A DNA stretch of 62,017 nt from an uncultured Clostridia bacterium (GTDB lineage Bacteria > Bacillota > Clostridia > Tissierellales > Peptoniphilaceae): assembly GCA_947254025.1 (NCBI GenBank), contig CAMYBS010000007.1, positions 1 through 62,017 on the forward strand, in the 5' to 3' direction. Position 1 is the first letter of the stretch; each line of letters starts with the position of its first letter. The notes beneath the pieces were generated by a model. It was not told the DNA's origin and did no database searches. It was given only the letters and a program-made list of their open reading frames with translations. Made by a program: the position numbers and the translations under genes. Below are positions 52,479-61,487 of the stretch, in pieces.

Positions 52479-53756
52479 ATGGACAGACTCATACTCGCAG
52501 CTGCACTTTTCATCATAACATACATATTTATGATTAAATTCGTTAATCATAGACCACTAGTTGTCGGCATAAGTGCACTTGTTTTTATAATTTTAAATAT
52601 AGTTCCTTTAAACACAGTTTGGGGTGCTATCGATTTCAACGTACTTTTGATGATAGGTGGAACTATGATGCTTGTCTCGCTTTTCTCAGAAAGCTTGATG
52701 CCAACTAGGCTTGCTGACCTAATCATAAACAAGGTTAAGGACATAAGGCTAATCATACTTTTCTTATCAATGTTTGCTGGCTTTGTATCAGCCTTCATTG
52801 ATAACGTTGCTACAGTACTTATGATAGCACCCGTTGCTATGAGTTTGGCGAAGAAACTAAAGATTTCGCCTGTCAAGATGATCATCGCGATATCAATATC
52901 GTCAAACCTACAAGGTGCGGCAACTTTAGTAGGCGATACATCTTCGATACTTCTAGGAAGCGCGCTTAACATGACTTTCTTCGACTTCTTCGTCTACCAT
53001 GGACGCATGGGTATGTTCTGGATAGTGCAAATATCGGCAATAATCGCTTCTGCTATTATTTACTTTCAAACAAAAGATATGCAAGGCAAGGTTGATGCGA
53101 TTGAAGTAACCAAAGTTAAGGATTATATGCCAACAATTTTAGTAATACTTATGATAGTTCTACTAATCTTTGCATCATTTATACCTCAAGAAGAAAAGAT
53201 AGACATACTAAACGGCCTTATCTGCGTTGGCGTAGCTGTCTTTGGTGTAATTTATCACCTAATAAGACATAAAGACAAGTCCATAATAAAGACTGTTGCA
53301 AGCGAGATTGACTTCAACACTCTTGGCTTACTAGCAGGACTCTTCATAATTATATCCGGTATTGAAAATGCAGGAGTTATAGACGAGATAGCAAAGCTAT
53401 TCATAAAGCTAGCAGATAAACCTCTTTTATTGTACACAGCACTTGTTTGGGGCAGCGTTTTAATTAGTGCCTTCGTGGACAACATCCCTTACGTTGCGAC
53501 TATGCTTCCAGTTCTTTCAGTTATCTCAACTCACGTGCCATTCGACATGACAGTCTTCTACTTCGGACTACTTAGCGGCGCGACACTTGGAGGAAACATC
53601 ACGCCAATAGGTGCCTCAGCGAACATTGCTTCGCTTGGTATACTTAAGGAGGCAGGCTACACTGTTGAGAACAAAGACTTTATGAAGATGAGCGTGCCAT
53701 TCACCTTGACCGCTGTCTTAGTCGGCTACATCCTCGTTTGGTTCACATATAGATAA
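52479..53756 (+). CDS. ArsB/NhaD superfamily ion permease
   Basis: A 425-residue membrane protein with about eleven helices and an internal repeat. Each half has a re-entrant-loop-like motif: FIDNVATVLMIAPVAM near residue 110 and FVDNIPYVATMLPVL near residue 330, and the GDTSSILLGSALN and GGNITPIGASANI stretches follow each. This is the ion transporter superfamily of ArsB, NhaD and CitMHS. Candidate substrates are arsenite, sodium, or a di/tricarboxylate. It has no arsR or arsC neighbour, so arsenite is not favoured. Divergent from mnmH. Confidence 0.88.
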   Translation: MDRLILAAALFIITYIFMIKFVNHRPLVVGISALVFIILNIVPLNTVWGAIDFNVLLMIGGTMMLVSLFSESLMPTRLADLIINKVKDIRLIILFLSMFAGFVSAFIDNVATVLMIAPVAMSLAKKLKISPVKMIIAISISSNLQGAATLVGDTSSILLGSALNMTFFDFFVYHGRMGMFWIVQISAIIASAIIYFQTKDMQGKVDAIEVTKVKDYMPTILVILMIVLLIFASFIPQEEKIDILNGLICVGVAVFGVIYHLIRHKDKSIIKTVASEIDFNTLGLLAGLFIIISGIENAGVIDEIAKLFIKLADKPLLLYTALVWGSVLISAFVDNIPYVATMLPVLSVISTHVPFDMTVFYFGLLSGATLGGNITPIGASANIASLGILKEAGYTVENKDFMKMSVPFTLTAVLVGYILVWFTYR

Positions 53757-53777
53757 TTAGTTTTATAAGCAAAGTAA

Positions 53778-53809
53778 AAGACCTTAGGAGAATTAACTCT
53801 TAAGGTCTT
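53778..53809. terminator. Bidirectional terminator
   Basis: AAGACCTTA and TAAGGTCTT arms plus an inner GAG/CTC, between the permease and the GTPase gene. Confidence 0.8.
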
Positions 53810-53812
53810 AAT

Positions 53813-54940
53813 TTATTTAAGCTTCTTGTGATTCTTTAAATTTTCTTTATACAGCTTCTTAAGCATCTCTTCTAATTCTTGGTTGTCTATATCGTCACCC
53901 GACTTTGCTTTTTTAAGAAGAACTGTCAGTACTTCGATGTAGGCAAAGGCAAGCGATGCTATGATGGCTGAAGCAGTTGCTCCGCTTATGAGACCAGCGA
54001 TCACAGTTCCAGCGCCTGGAAAGAATTTTAGTGCGTTACTTACTATGAAGCGTCCAAGATAGGTCGCACCCATAGTTCCACCGAGACCAGCGACTAGTGA
54101 AGCGAGTCTCTTTTTATTAACTGGCACTCCAAAGATGGCAGTGATATGAGCAAGCATAGTTAGCTCCATGGGTACCAGAACTGATGCATCGGAGAACGGT
54201 ATTGGTACGAAGCCAACCCCGAAGCTTGAGGCAATGTATTTCTTCGCCCAACTGCGTGCCTTTTCTGCTTTTAGTTTTAAATCCGCATGTTGGGCATTGT
54301 TAAAAGATATTTGGTACTCTTCTTCAAGTGCGTCCATACTCATCTGTACAAGATCCTCAAGTCCATGCGAGACAATAACATTGTCACGGTTAATCTTAAG
54401 GTTCTTCGCAAGTACTGGAGCTATTGCGAACTCACCCATATTCATATTTTTAATAAAGTCGTAGAAATCTTTAGCTTCTTCAGAAAAGAATTTTGTAAGG
54501 ACTATGATGACTTTATTCTCCTTACTTAGCGTTCTTATAAGTTCTTCCTCTTCCTTCTCTATCCTAAGGCCTTGAGCGTTGATGCAAAAGTAGATGAGAC
54601 TCAGTTTTTCATCATCACCCTTCATCAGCATTTCGCTCACAAAGTTTGCTACTTCCTTGTATACTTCAAGGCGCGAGTCGTTGTCCAGTTCAAGTCCGCG
54701 TGTGTCGTATAAAGTAAGAGGCACACCCTCTTTCTCTACCTTGACAATGTTTTTGGTCATGGGATAGCCAACGCCTGTCCTTAATATATCCTCACGGAAC
54801 AAAGCATTGATAAGAGTTGACTTACCCACACCAGTCTTGCCTAGAACAAGAATCTTAACCTTCTTAAGCTTGCCAAGTTCCCTCTCAATTTTATCGTATA
54901 ATTCATCTGCTAGATTGATATTGTCATTGATATTTTTCAT
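53813..54940 (-). CDS. Dynamin-like/Era-like GTPase with DUF697 domain
   Basis: A 375-residue protein. The GTPase domain (about 28-185) has G1 GKTGVGKST near residue 34, G3 DTRG near residue 79 and a G4-like TKFF that lacks the usual aspartate. The C-terminal DUF697/YcjF-like region (about 225-345) is rich in Gly and Ala, with two or three membrane-inserting helices (FGVGFVPIPFSDASVLVPMEL and the GAGTVIAGLISGATASAIIASLAFAY stretch). A membrane-linked GTPase of unknown role. The missing G4 aspartate may alter nucleotide specificity. Confidence 0.86.
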   Translation of the reverse strand: MKNINDNINLADELYDKIERELGKLKKVKILVLGKTGVGKSTLINALFREDILRTGVGYPMTKNIVKVEKEGVPLTLYDTRGLELDNDSRLEVYKEVANFVSEMLMKGDDEKLSLIYFCINAQGLRIEKEEEELIRTLSKENKVIIVLTKFFSEEAKDFYDFIKNMNMGEFAIAPVLAKNLKINRDNVIVSHGLEDLVQMSMDALEEEYQISFNNAQHADLKLKAEKARSWAKKYIASSFGVGFVPIPFSDASVLVPMELTMLAHITAIFGVPVNKKRLASLVAGLGGTMGATYLGRFIVSNALKFFPGAGTVIAGLISGATASAIIASLAFAYIEVLTVLLKKAKSGDDIDNQELEEMLKKLYKENLKNHKKLK

Positions 54941-54988
54941 ATAATCACCTAAGTATTTATACCCAAAAGCTATTAATAGAAAAGAAAA

Positions 54989-55017
54989 AGCGTAAAAAGC
55001 AAATTGCTTCTTACGCT
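54989..55017 (-). terminator. Terminator after the OppA-type gene
   Basis: AGCGTAA and TTACGCT arms with an inner AAGCAA/TTGCTT, followed on the minus strand by TTTTTCTTTTC. Confidence 0.8.
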
Positions 55018-55042
55018 CATTTAGTGTTTATTAAGTTAAATA

Positions 55043-56701
55043 TTATTTTTTACTCTCGTCTATCCAAGTTAGAGTGTATTCTCCCCAAGAAACTTCGTCT
55101 TTAACTTTGTCTCCAGGGTAGCCCTTGATATATGTCTTAAGTGGATATTTAGAATGCATATCCATTAAGAATATAACTGGTAGGTCTCTTCTTGTAATCT
55201 CTTGAACTTTCTTGTAGTGAGGCGCTCTTTCTTCTTGAGTAAATGTACTTAAACCAAGAGCAAGCTCTTTGTCCATATCTTCGTTTGCATAGCTAGAGCT
55301 GTTTGAGTATGAATCAGATTTAAATAAATTTCCTATAGATGATACATCTGGATCTAAATAACTATATGAGAAAGCCATTTCAAAATTTTTATTATTCATA
55401 ATTTTGTCATTATATGCTGACCAATCAAGTTTATTAATCTTAAGCTTTATACCCATATCTTTAAATTGTGCTTCAAGTGCTTTAGCTAATTCTTCAGAAC
55501 ATGAATTTTCCTCTGTATCCATAGTTGCTTCCAAGCAGTATCCATCACTACCCATAGTAAAGCCTGCTTCTTCTATAAGCTTCTTAGCTTTTTCTAAATC
55601 TCTTTGAGGCAACTTTGCATCATCATTAAGTGCCCACTTGTAAACGTTAGGTATAAAGTACTCAGCTGGGACAAATCTTCCACCAGGGTAAGTTTTAGCA
55701 AGCTCTTCTCTATCTAGTCCATAAAGGATTGCTTCTCTTAGCTTAGGATTAGAGAACTTTTCATTTTTAGTATTGAATATTAGACCTGTTTTATTTGTTG
55801 AATCATTTTCTACATACTTGCACTTGCCACTCTTAACTAATTCATCAATGTCTTTTGGGAAAGCGCCAGTAATGTCAAGTTTATTATCTGACCAATCTTG
55901 TATCATAGCATTTCCATCTTCATAATATTTGAAGACAAGCTTGTCTAGATATGGTCCTTCGCCGAAGTAATCAGGATTCTTTTCAAGAGTGATAGCACTT
56001 TCAGTCTTTTCTACAAACTTGAATGGACCTGTGCCTATAGGCGCTTTGTTTGCAGGGTTTTGTGCTACATTTGAGCCCTCATATATATGCTTAGGCATGA
56101 TATAAACGTCATAAGATGCATAGAAAGATAAGATATTAGCTCCTGCTTCTTTAAATTTTAATTCAACAGTTTTATTGTCTATAACATTAACTGCTTCAAG
56201 GTAATAAAAGAAATCGCCCAATACAGTTTGTCCAGACTTGTACATGTCAAAAGTAAATTTTACGTCATCAGCAGTAAAGTCTACACCATCGTGCCACTTA
56301 ACATTGTCACGTAGGTGGAAGACTATAGTCTTGCCATCGTCTTTGTACTCGTAGCTTTCAGCTAAATCTGGAATAATTTCATAGTTAGCATTCATCTTTA
56401 CAAGTTTATTGAATACGTTTGGACATACATCTCTTGCTCCGTAGTTAAAATCGTTAGCAAACAAGCCAAATACCTCTGGCATCATAAACGTATATGCAGT
56501 TAAAGTTCCTCCTTCTTGTACAGGACCGTCGTCCTCTTCAGCTGCTGGCTCTTCTGTAGCCTCAGCTTCATTTGTTTCTTCGGCTACTTTTTCTTCTTCA
56601 TTAGTTTTTCCTGCATCGCTAGCTGGCTTAGAGCAGCCTATAGCAAATGCAGAGAACACTACTAATGCAAGCATTAGAGCCATTAGTCTTTTGAATTTCA
56701 T
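55043..56701 (-). CDS. Oligopeptide/nickel-type ABC substrate-binding lipoprotein
   Basis: A 552-residue SBP_bac_5 protein. The signal peptide leads to IGCSKPA (C23 or so), followed by an acidic EEEKVAEE-rich linker. Domains then show DLAESYEYKDDGKTIVFHLRDNVKWHDGVDFTADDV, the family signature, and APIGTGPFKF. It binds peptides or a metal chelate outside the cell. It stands alone: no permease or ATPase is adjacent, so it must share a transporter encoded elsewhere. Confidence 0.92.
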   Translation of the reverse strand: MKFKRLMALMLALVVFSAFAIGCSKPASDAGKTNEEEKVAEETNEAEATEEPAAEEDDGPVQEGGTLTAYTFMMPEVFGLFANDFNYGARDVCPNVFNKLVKMNANYEIIPDLAESYEYKDDGKTIVFHLRDNVKWHDGVDFTADDVKFTFDMYKSGQTVLGDFFYYLEAVNVIDNKTVELKFKEAGANILSFYASYDVYIMPKHIYEGSNVAQNPANKAPIGTGPFKFVEKTESAITLEKNPDYFGEGPYLDKLVFKYYEDGNAMIQDWSDNKLDITGAFPKDIDELVKSGKCKYVENDSTNKTGLIFNTKNEKFSNPKLREAILYGLDREELAKTYPGGRFVPAEYFIPNVYKWALNDDAKLPQRDLEKAKKLIEEAGFTMGSDGYCLEATMDTEENSCSEELAKALEAQFKDMGIKLKINKLDWSAYNDKIMNNKNFEMAFSYSYLDPDVSSIGNLFKSDSYSNSSSYANEDMDKELALGLSTFTQEERAPHYKKVQEITRRDLPVIFLMDMHSKYPLKTYIKGYPGDKVKDEVSWGEYTLTWIDESKK

Positions 56702-56787
56702 AAAATCCTCCTATAAAAATTATATTTATATAAAGCTAGCTCCTTGTCCTAGCTAAATATCTAGTTTACCTCTTGCGTATATAATAT

Positions 56788-56961
56788 TTATCCAAAGATG
56801 TATCCAAGTGCAAGTAGGAATGAGCCTAGTGCAAGCAAGATATATGCAAGCATCTCTAGTAAATTGTCTATGCTCTTATATTTCTTATATGATTCTACTT
56901 TGCTTGGAAGCTGCATGGATACACCTATAAATATTAGTGCAAATGCAATCCCTCTTAACAT
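56788..56961 (-). CDS. Small two-helix membrane protein
   Basis: The ATG at 56961 has AAGGAG six bases upstream; two ATGs just upstream sit too close to or inside that site. The 57-residue product begins MLRGIAFALIFIGVSM, has a charged SKVESYKKYKS turn and ends with LLEMLAYILLALGSFLLALGYIFG, so two hydrophobic helices are joined by a basic loop. I know no named family. It lies between a terminator and the OppA-type gene and may be co-transcribed with the latter. Confidence 0.7.
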   Translation of the reverse strand: MLRGIAFALIFIGVSMQLPSKVESYKKYKSIDNLLEMLAYILLALGSFLLALGYIFG

Positions 56962-56982
56962 ATACATCTCCTTACTAAAAAA

Positions 56983-57002
56983 GGCGAATATCACTATTCG
57001 CC
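56983..57002 (-). terminator. Terminator after the secreted-type hydrolase
   Basis: A perfect 8-base stem, GGCGAATA and TATTCGCC, followed on the minus strand by TTTTTTAG. Confidence 0.8.
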
Positions 57003-57009
57003 AATCTGT

Positions 57010-58290
57010 CTATATAAAAAATTCTGCTAAATCATTAATTACGTCGTCACTTACATTGTTTGGCTTATCATATATATCCATAGAGAATTTGTCTGAGTCC
57101 TCTGGCATCATCATGTGATTAAGTCCTTCGTATAATTTGTATATAATATGCTCTCTACCATTCAAAGCTTTTTCAAACTTATCAAGCTCATCCTTCTTCA
57201 CTTGGAAGTCTTTTGAGCCGTGCGCTATAAATACATCAAAGTCAGCTGCTTTTATGTCTTCTACAGGACTAACTTGGTTAACTGAGTACACATATGAAGC
57301 AGGCATACTAAAGAAATTACCCTTAGTCTTCTCAGTCATCTCATCAATTTGCTTTTTGATCTTGTCAAGCTCCTTCTTTTGAAATTCTGCAGCTGCTTGA
57401 CCTACCGCACCCGAGTTAAGATACTCAAGCTGCTGATTGTAGATGATGTCTGTAAACTTCATAGTTGAAGCAGAAAGCATTGCTACCTTCTTAAGTCCTT
57501 CTTCCCTAGCTAGTCTTGGTGCAATCATGGCACCAAGCGAGTGGCCAAGCACATATACTTCATCAAATCTACTGTCCTTCTTAAGCTCCTCTATAGCAAG
57601 CTTTGCATCAGATAGTACTTCCTCATCAACAGTGTAGTCCTTTGGTGCATTGTTTACGTACCTCTTGTCTAGTCTAAGCGTTGCAACGCCCTTCTGTGCA
57701 AGACCATGTGCAATGTCTCTAAAAGGCTTATTGTCTGCAAGGCCAATCGTTTCGTCCATATCTTGCGGGCCAGAACCTTGCAGCATTAAAACTACCTTCT
57801 TAGATTTAAAATCCTTTGGTACAGTAAGAGCGCCATATAACTTTGCTCCATCATTATCCAAAATAAAGCTTTCTTCTTTGAAGATATCATTGTCTTCGCA
57901 GATAGGCTCTTTAAGCATAAAGTATGCGTTGTTTAAGCCGCCTGATTTGTCCAGTTCTATGATGGAAGTCGTCATTCTATAAGTAAACTCATCTTCACTC
58001 GATAAGACATAAGTTTTATCTACAAGCTCAAATTTTTCGTCCTTGCCAGCTTTAAAATCGCCAAGCTTCTTAAGAGTTTGGCTCAAAGATCTTTGGAAGT
58101 CTTCCTTTTTTATTTGATTTTGATTCTTTAGCTTTGCCGCTTCGAAAAGTACATCGCCATCAGCACTTCTAAGTGCGTCCATGTACTTGTGAGCTAAGTT
58201 TTTTGCTTCACTCTCATCTATATTTTTTGCGCAAGAGAGCAAAGATGCACTCATCAATAAGACGAGTGCTAGTGCAAGAATTTTCTTCAT
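57010..58290 (-). CDS. Lipoprotein alpha/beta hydrolase with DUF3887-like domain
   Basis: A 426-residue protein with a signal peptide to SLLSC (C20), an N-terminal alpha/beta domain resembling DUF3887 (about 25-130), and a hydrolase domain. The latter has LMLQGSGPQDMDET near residue 172, the nucleophile GHSLGAM near residue 253, HGSKDFQV for the acid and GLNHMMMP for the histidine. It should be an esterase or peptidase outside the membrane. It follows the M23 gene by one base. Confidence 0.88.
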   Translation of the reverse strand: MKKILALALVLLMSASLLSCAKNIDESEAKNLAHKYMDALRSADGDVLFEAAKLKNQNQIKKEDFQRSLSQTLKKLGDFKAGKDEKFELVDKTYVLSSEDEFTYRMTTSIIELDKSGGLNNAYFMLKEPICEDNDIFKEESFILDNDGAKLYGALTVPKDFKSKKVVLMLQGSGPQDMDETIGLADNKPFRDIAHGLAQKGVATLRLDKRYVNNAPKDYTVDEEVLSDAKLAIEELKKDSRFDEVYVLGHSLGAMIAPRLAREEGLKKVAMLSASTMKFTDIIYNQQLEYLNSGAVGQAAAEFQKKELDKIKKQIDEMTEKTKGNFFSMPASYVYSVNQVSPVEDIKAADFDVFIAHGSKDFQVKKDELDKFEKALNGREHIIYKLYEGLNHMMMPEDSDKFSMDIYDKPNNVSDDVINDLAEFFI

Positions 58291-58291
58291 T

Positions 58292-59443
58292 TTAATATCC
58301 TCTTAAGTAATTCATTGGGTCTTGAGCCTTGCCGTTAACAATAACTTCAAAGTGTAGATGCGGTCCAGTTACTCTGCCAGTCGCTCCTACCTTGCCTATA
58401 AACTCACCTTTAGTAAGAGTATCTCCCTTTGAAACATTTATACTGCTTAAGTGCGCATATCTTGTCTTGTAACCGTTTTGGTGGTCTATCTCAACAAGCT
58501 TGCCATAAGTACCAAGAGTACCTGCGTAGCTTACAACTCCGCCATCTGCAGCAAATACGTCATCACCATAATCAGCATCTATGTCAACACCTTGATGCAT
58601 TCTGCCCCATCTGCTACCAAAACCTGAGGAATAACCACCTCTGGTAGGTTTTATAAAGCTGCCGTCAGCCAAAGCCTTTCTAGTTCCAACAAGCACAAGC
58701 TTTGGAGCAGCCTTTTTCTTAACATTTTCCTCTAAAACAACCTTGCTAATAAGCTCGTCGTTCTCGTAATATGCGATGCTCTTAACATCTTTAAGGCCTT
58801 CCTCACCGTCCATAGAAAGCACAGTTTCGCCTCTTGGAAGAGATGGATCTTCTTGGCTCTCAACAGGCATAGTGATAACCTCTTCAGTGCTTTCCTTCTT
58901 TGTCAAAAGCACGTTTATGGCCTTGTCATTCTTTAGTTTATTGTTCTCTACAACCTCTTTAAGCGCTTCTTTTACAGTTTTAATCTCGCTTAAAGGCATA
59001 GTTAACTTAGAAATTTTTACATCATCCTTAATTTCTACGCTCATAGTATTGTCACTGTAGTAATGATTTTCAAGAGATTGTAAAAATTCATTCGCCGCAT
59101 CTTCATTTTTAAGCGCATAAAGTGACTTACCATCCTTTTCGATGGCACAAGCATCAATATTAAAAGCACACTCAGATATAGTATTCTTCGGCTCTTCATC
59201 GCTTCTTTTGAACTCATATTTAGCCTTTTTTAAATCTACATCATATCTATCTTCATATTTTGATTTATATTTATCAATAGCTTCATTAAAATTATGCACA
59301 CTTGCATAAACACCTAAGGACTCTCCAGAAGAAAAAACTTCCACCTTAGAGAAATAATTCTTATATACGAAAAGCAAAGTAAGTGCAAGGGCTAAAACTG
59401 CTAGACCTGCCACAACACCAAGCTTTTTTAACTTAAAACTCAC
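58292..59443 (-). CDS. M23 family metallopeptidase with G5 domain
   Basis: I place the start at the GTG at 59443, eleven bases after AAGGAGG; an in-frame ATG upstream lies inside tRNA-Arg. The 383-residue protein has one N-terminal membrane helix (about 8-28), a long helical extracytoplasmic region, a G5 domain (about 210-255, ending VLVGTR) and a LytM domain. Zinc ligands are in MHQGVDID and HLHFE. It should cut or bind peptidoglycan. It follows tRNA-Arg by 33 bases and may share the tadA-tRNA transcript. Confidence 0.9.
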   Translation of the reverse strand: MSFKLKKLGVVAGLAVLALALTLLFVYKNYFSKVEVFSSGESLGVYASVHNFNEAIDKYKSKYEDRYDVDLKKAKYEFKRSDEEPKNTISECAFNIDACAIEKDGKSLYALKNEDAANEFLQSLENHYYSDNTMSVEIKDDVKISKLTMPLSEIKTVKEALKEVVENNKLKNDKAINVLLTKKESTEEVITMPVESQEDPSLPRGETVLSMDGEEGLKDVKSIAYYENDELISKVVLEENVKKKAAPKLVLVGTRKALADGSFIKPTRGGYSSGFGSRWGRMHQGVDIDADYGDDVFAADGGVVSYAGTLGTYGKLVEIDHQNGYKTRYAHLSSINVSKGDTLTKGEFIGKVGATGRVTGPHLHFEVIVNGKAQDPMNYLRGY

Positions 59444-59476
59444 GCTGTCAAAAACCTCCTTATATGTAAAAAGAAA

Positions 59477-59553
59477 TGGCGCACTAGAGAGGAATCGAAC
59501 CCCCGGCACACGCCTTAGGAGGGCGCTGCTCTATCCAACTGAGCTACTAGTGC
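59477..59553 (-). tRNA. tRNA-Arg (anticodon CCT)
   Basis: Acceptor GCACTAG pairs with CTAGTGC. The anticodon loop is CTCCTAA, the T arm contains TTCGATT and CCA is encoded. It decodes AGG. Confidence 0.93.
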
Positions 59554-59569
59554 ACGTAAAATATTGTAT

Positions 59570-59659
59570 TGGCGGAGTGGGTGGGATTCGAACCCACGTG
59601 GAGCATGGCCCCTAACGCATTTCGAGTGCGCCCCGTTATGACCTCTTCGATACCACTCC
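59570..59659 (-). tRNA. tRNA-Ser (anticodon CGA)
   Basis: Acceptor GGAGTGG pairs with CCACTCC. The anticodon loop is CTCGAAA, a long variable arm identifies serine and CCA is encoded. Its 5' end abuts the tadA stop codon. Confidence 0.95.
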
Positions 59660-60106
59660 CTATTTGTTTCTTAAGGTCTTGAAAAAGTTTTGTAAAAGGA
59701 ATTTATAAATCTTGCTTTCACTATATACTACATTTAGCTTATGATAGCTAAGAGATGAGTTGTGAAGCTGCATTTTGCTAATACAAGAGCCCTTCTTGTA
59801 ATCAAGAAGACCTATATATAAGTTTTTTATGCGTGCTTCTAAAATCGCACCCAGGCACATCATACAAGGTTCAAGCGTTACGTATATGTCGCAGCCTGTG
59901 AGTCTGTAGTTCTTGAGCTTCTCGCACGCCCGTCTTATAGCAAGCATCTCCGCATGAGCAGACGCATCAGTCGAAGTAATGCTTTCATTGTAGGCTTTTG
60001 AAATTACCTCGCCATCTTTCACAATGACAGCACCTACAGGAACCTCACCAAGCCTATAAGCCTTTATCGCCTCTCTGATTGCCATGTTCATAAACCTTTT
60101 TTCCAT
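59660..60106 (-). CDS. tadA: tRNA-specific adenosine deaminase
   Basis: The ATG at 60106 starts MEKRFMNMAIREAIKAY, the standard TadA start. The 148-residue protein has the zinc motifs HAEMLAI and LEPCMMCLGAIL. It deaminates the wobble A34 of tRNA-Arg(ACG) to inosine. There is no ribosome site, and a consensus promoter ends seven bases before the ATG, so the message is probably leaderless. The TAG stop abuts tRNA-Ser. Confidence 0.95.
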   Translation of the reverse strand: MEKRFMNMAIREAIKAYRLGEVPVGAVIVKDGEVISKAYNESITSTDASAHAEMLAIRRACEKLKNYRLTGCDIYVTLEPCMMCLGAILEARIKNLYIGLLDYKKGSCISKMQLHNSSLSYHKLNVVYSESKIYKFLLQNFFKTLRNK

Positions 60107-60113
60107 AGTTAAT

Positions 60114-60142
60114 ATTATATAGTAAACTCTATTATTTGTCAA
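60114..60142 (-). promoter_or_regulatory. Consensus sigma-A promoter of tadA
   Basis: TTGACA at 60137-60142, a 17-base spacer and TATAAT at 60114-60119 on the minus strand. It overlaps the last codons of the citGX gene. Confidence 0.85.
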
Positions 60143-61415
60143 GATTTAATAAAGCATCGTCTAAGTGAGCATTAAATTCCTCTTGAGTGTGCCTTGCCTC
60201 ACGCATGCAAGTAAACCTATCTTCCCCACATACTATACAGGTCCTCTTAGGAAGGTCAAGCTGAGATCTTGATATAGGCTCAAAAGATCTATCAATCACA
60301 TCGATATCAACAAAGCGCATGTACTCATAAGACTCTTCTAAGCTCACGAATTTCTTCTTTTCAGTAATTGCATCAGACTTCGCTAAGTATGCAGCTGTGA
60401 ACGCATCACTATCCTCATACACTAAGTCGTAAGAAGCTAAAAGCGTTTTCGCCTTACTATATAAAGGAGCGAACTCGTCCTTGTCCTTATGCATACCTTT
60501 GATATTTAAGTTAAGAGTAATTATTGGCATCTTGTAGCTTTCAATTGCATCAGTAATGATCTTCCATCTAGCTTCCTTCGCCCTTAAAAAATCCTTCATA
60601 AAAGATACCATAAAATCATCAATACGCTTAAAAAAGTAAACCAGCTCTATAGTATCAGCGCAGCCACCAGTTGAAATATTCTTCTCGGTGTATAGCTTAT
60701 CCATAGCCATGATATCTTCAGCAAAATTTTTACTATTTAAAACATTCTTTGCATAAGCTTTTGAGAAATTAAGACCAGACTCACCTACTCTATTAATAGT
60801 CGTTGTATCATCAAGAGTTGCTACTATATAAACAAAAGTCCTTAAGAAGTCCTTCACTTCCTTATAAAAGTCATAAGCATCAAGGGCCGTCTTAAAGCCA
60901 TTCTTCGCTTCATACCTTATGCCAGAGTGCTTAGCATTGTTTTTGTATATGCGCATGCCATTCGTCTTTTGCATTTCTTCTTTGCTAAAATCGTCAAAAA
61001 TATTCGCGCAAAGCTTCTTAACATACTCACTAATCAAGTCAATAGTAAGGTATTTGTTATCATAATAAATTTTCCCGATAGCACAGGCAATCACACCAAG
61101 AGTGAAAATCGCACCTTTGTGCGTGTTAATCCCAGATGTAGCCTCATACATCTTCTCCTCATAGATCATACCTATAGGCCTAATTGCATCAAAGGTATCA
61201 GCAAAGCTCTTAGACGTGTTCGAAATCATCATTATCTCAAAAAAATAGCCCTTAAGAGATGAAATACTACTTAAAAACACATCATAATCCATGTCTGCGT
61301 GCGGACCACTATCATGTCCATCAACACAGCCAGGCTTAGGTGTTAGATCAAGTTCATCTTTTAAAGACTGCAAAAATATCTCTTCAATTGTTTCAAAAAA
61401 AGCGCGTGCCTTCAT
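60132..61415 (-). CDS. CitG-CitX fusion (citrate lyase prosthetic group enzymes)
   Basis: A 427-residue protein. The N-terminal CitG domain (about 1-285) has TPKPGCVDGHDSGPHADM, SGINTHKGAIFTLG, TTTINRVGESG and GGCADTIELVYF. The C-terminal CitX domain (about 290-427) ends in KRTCIVCGEDRFTCMREARHTQEEF. CitG makes triphosphoribosyl-dephospho-CoA and CitX loads it on the citrate lyase carrier protein. Known CitXG fusions have the opposite order. No citrate lyase genes are in the window. Confidence 0.88.
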   Translation of the reverse strand: MKARAFFETIEEIFLQSLKDELDLTPKPGCVDGHDSGPHADMDYDVFLSSISSLKGYFFEIMMISNTSKSFADTFDAIRPIGMIYEEKMYEATSGINTHKGAIFTLGVIACAIGKIYYDNKYLTIDLISEYVKKLCANIFDDFSKEEMQKTNGMRIYKNNAKHSGIRYEAKNGFKTALDAYDFYKEVKDFLRTFVYIVATLDDTTTINRVGESGLNFSKAYAKNVLNSKNFAEDIMAMDKLYTEKNISTGGCADTIELVYFFKRIDDFMVSFMKDFLRAKEARWKIITDAIESYKMPIITLNLNIKGMHKDKDEFAPLYSKAKTLLASYDLVYEDSDAFTAAYLAKSDAITEKKKFVSLEESYEYMRFVDIDVIDRSFEPISRSQLDLPKRTCIVCGEDRFTCMREARHTQEEFNAHLDDALLNLDK

Positions 61416-61466
61416 AGGAACACATCCATTCTAAATGATATATACAAAGAATAAAAAGCTAAAAAA

Positions 61467-61487
61467 ATAAGCCTATAAAAGGCTTAT
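61467..61487 (-). terminator. Terminator of the tRNA array
   Basis: A perfect 8-base stem, ATAAGCCT and AGGCTTAT, followed on the minus strand by TTTTTTT. Its first base is the last A of the tRNA-Trp CCA. Confidence 0.85.

Noticed and set aside
52479..53756. Arsenite pump ArsB
   Set aside because: The fold fits, but no arsR, arsA or arsC gene is near, so the narrower name is not supported.
55043..56701. Nickel-binding NikA
   Set aside because: The sequence fits the broad peptide/nickel family; no nickel residues or nik genes can be seen to choose it.
56702..56787. Iron-type operator before the OppA gene
   Set aside because: TAGCT-N9-AGCTA resembles half of the FTR1 operator, but spacing and symmetry differ.
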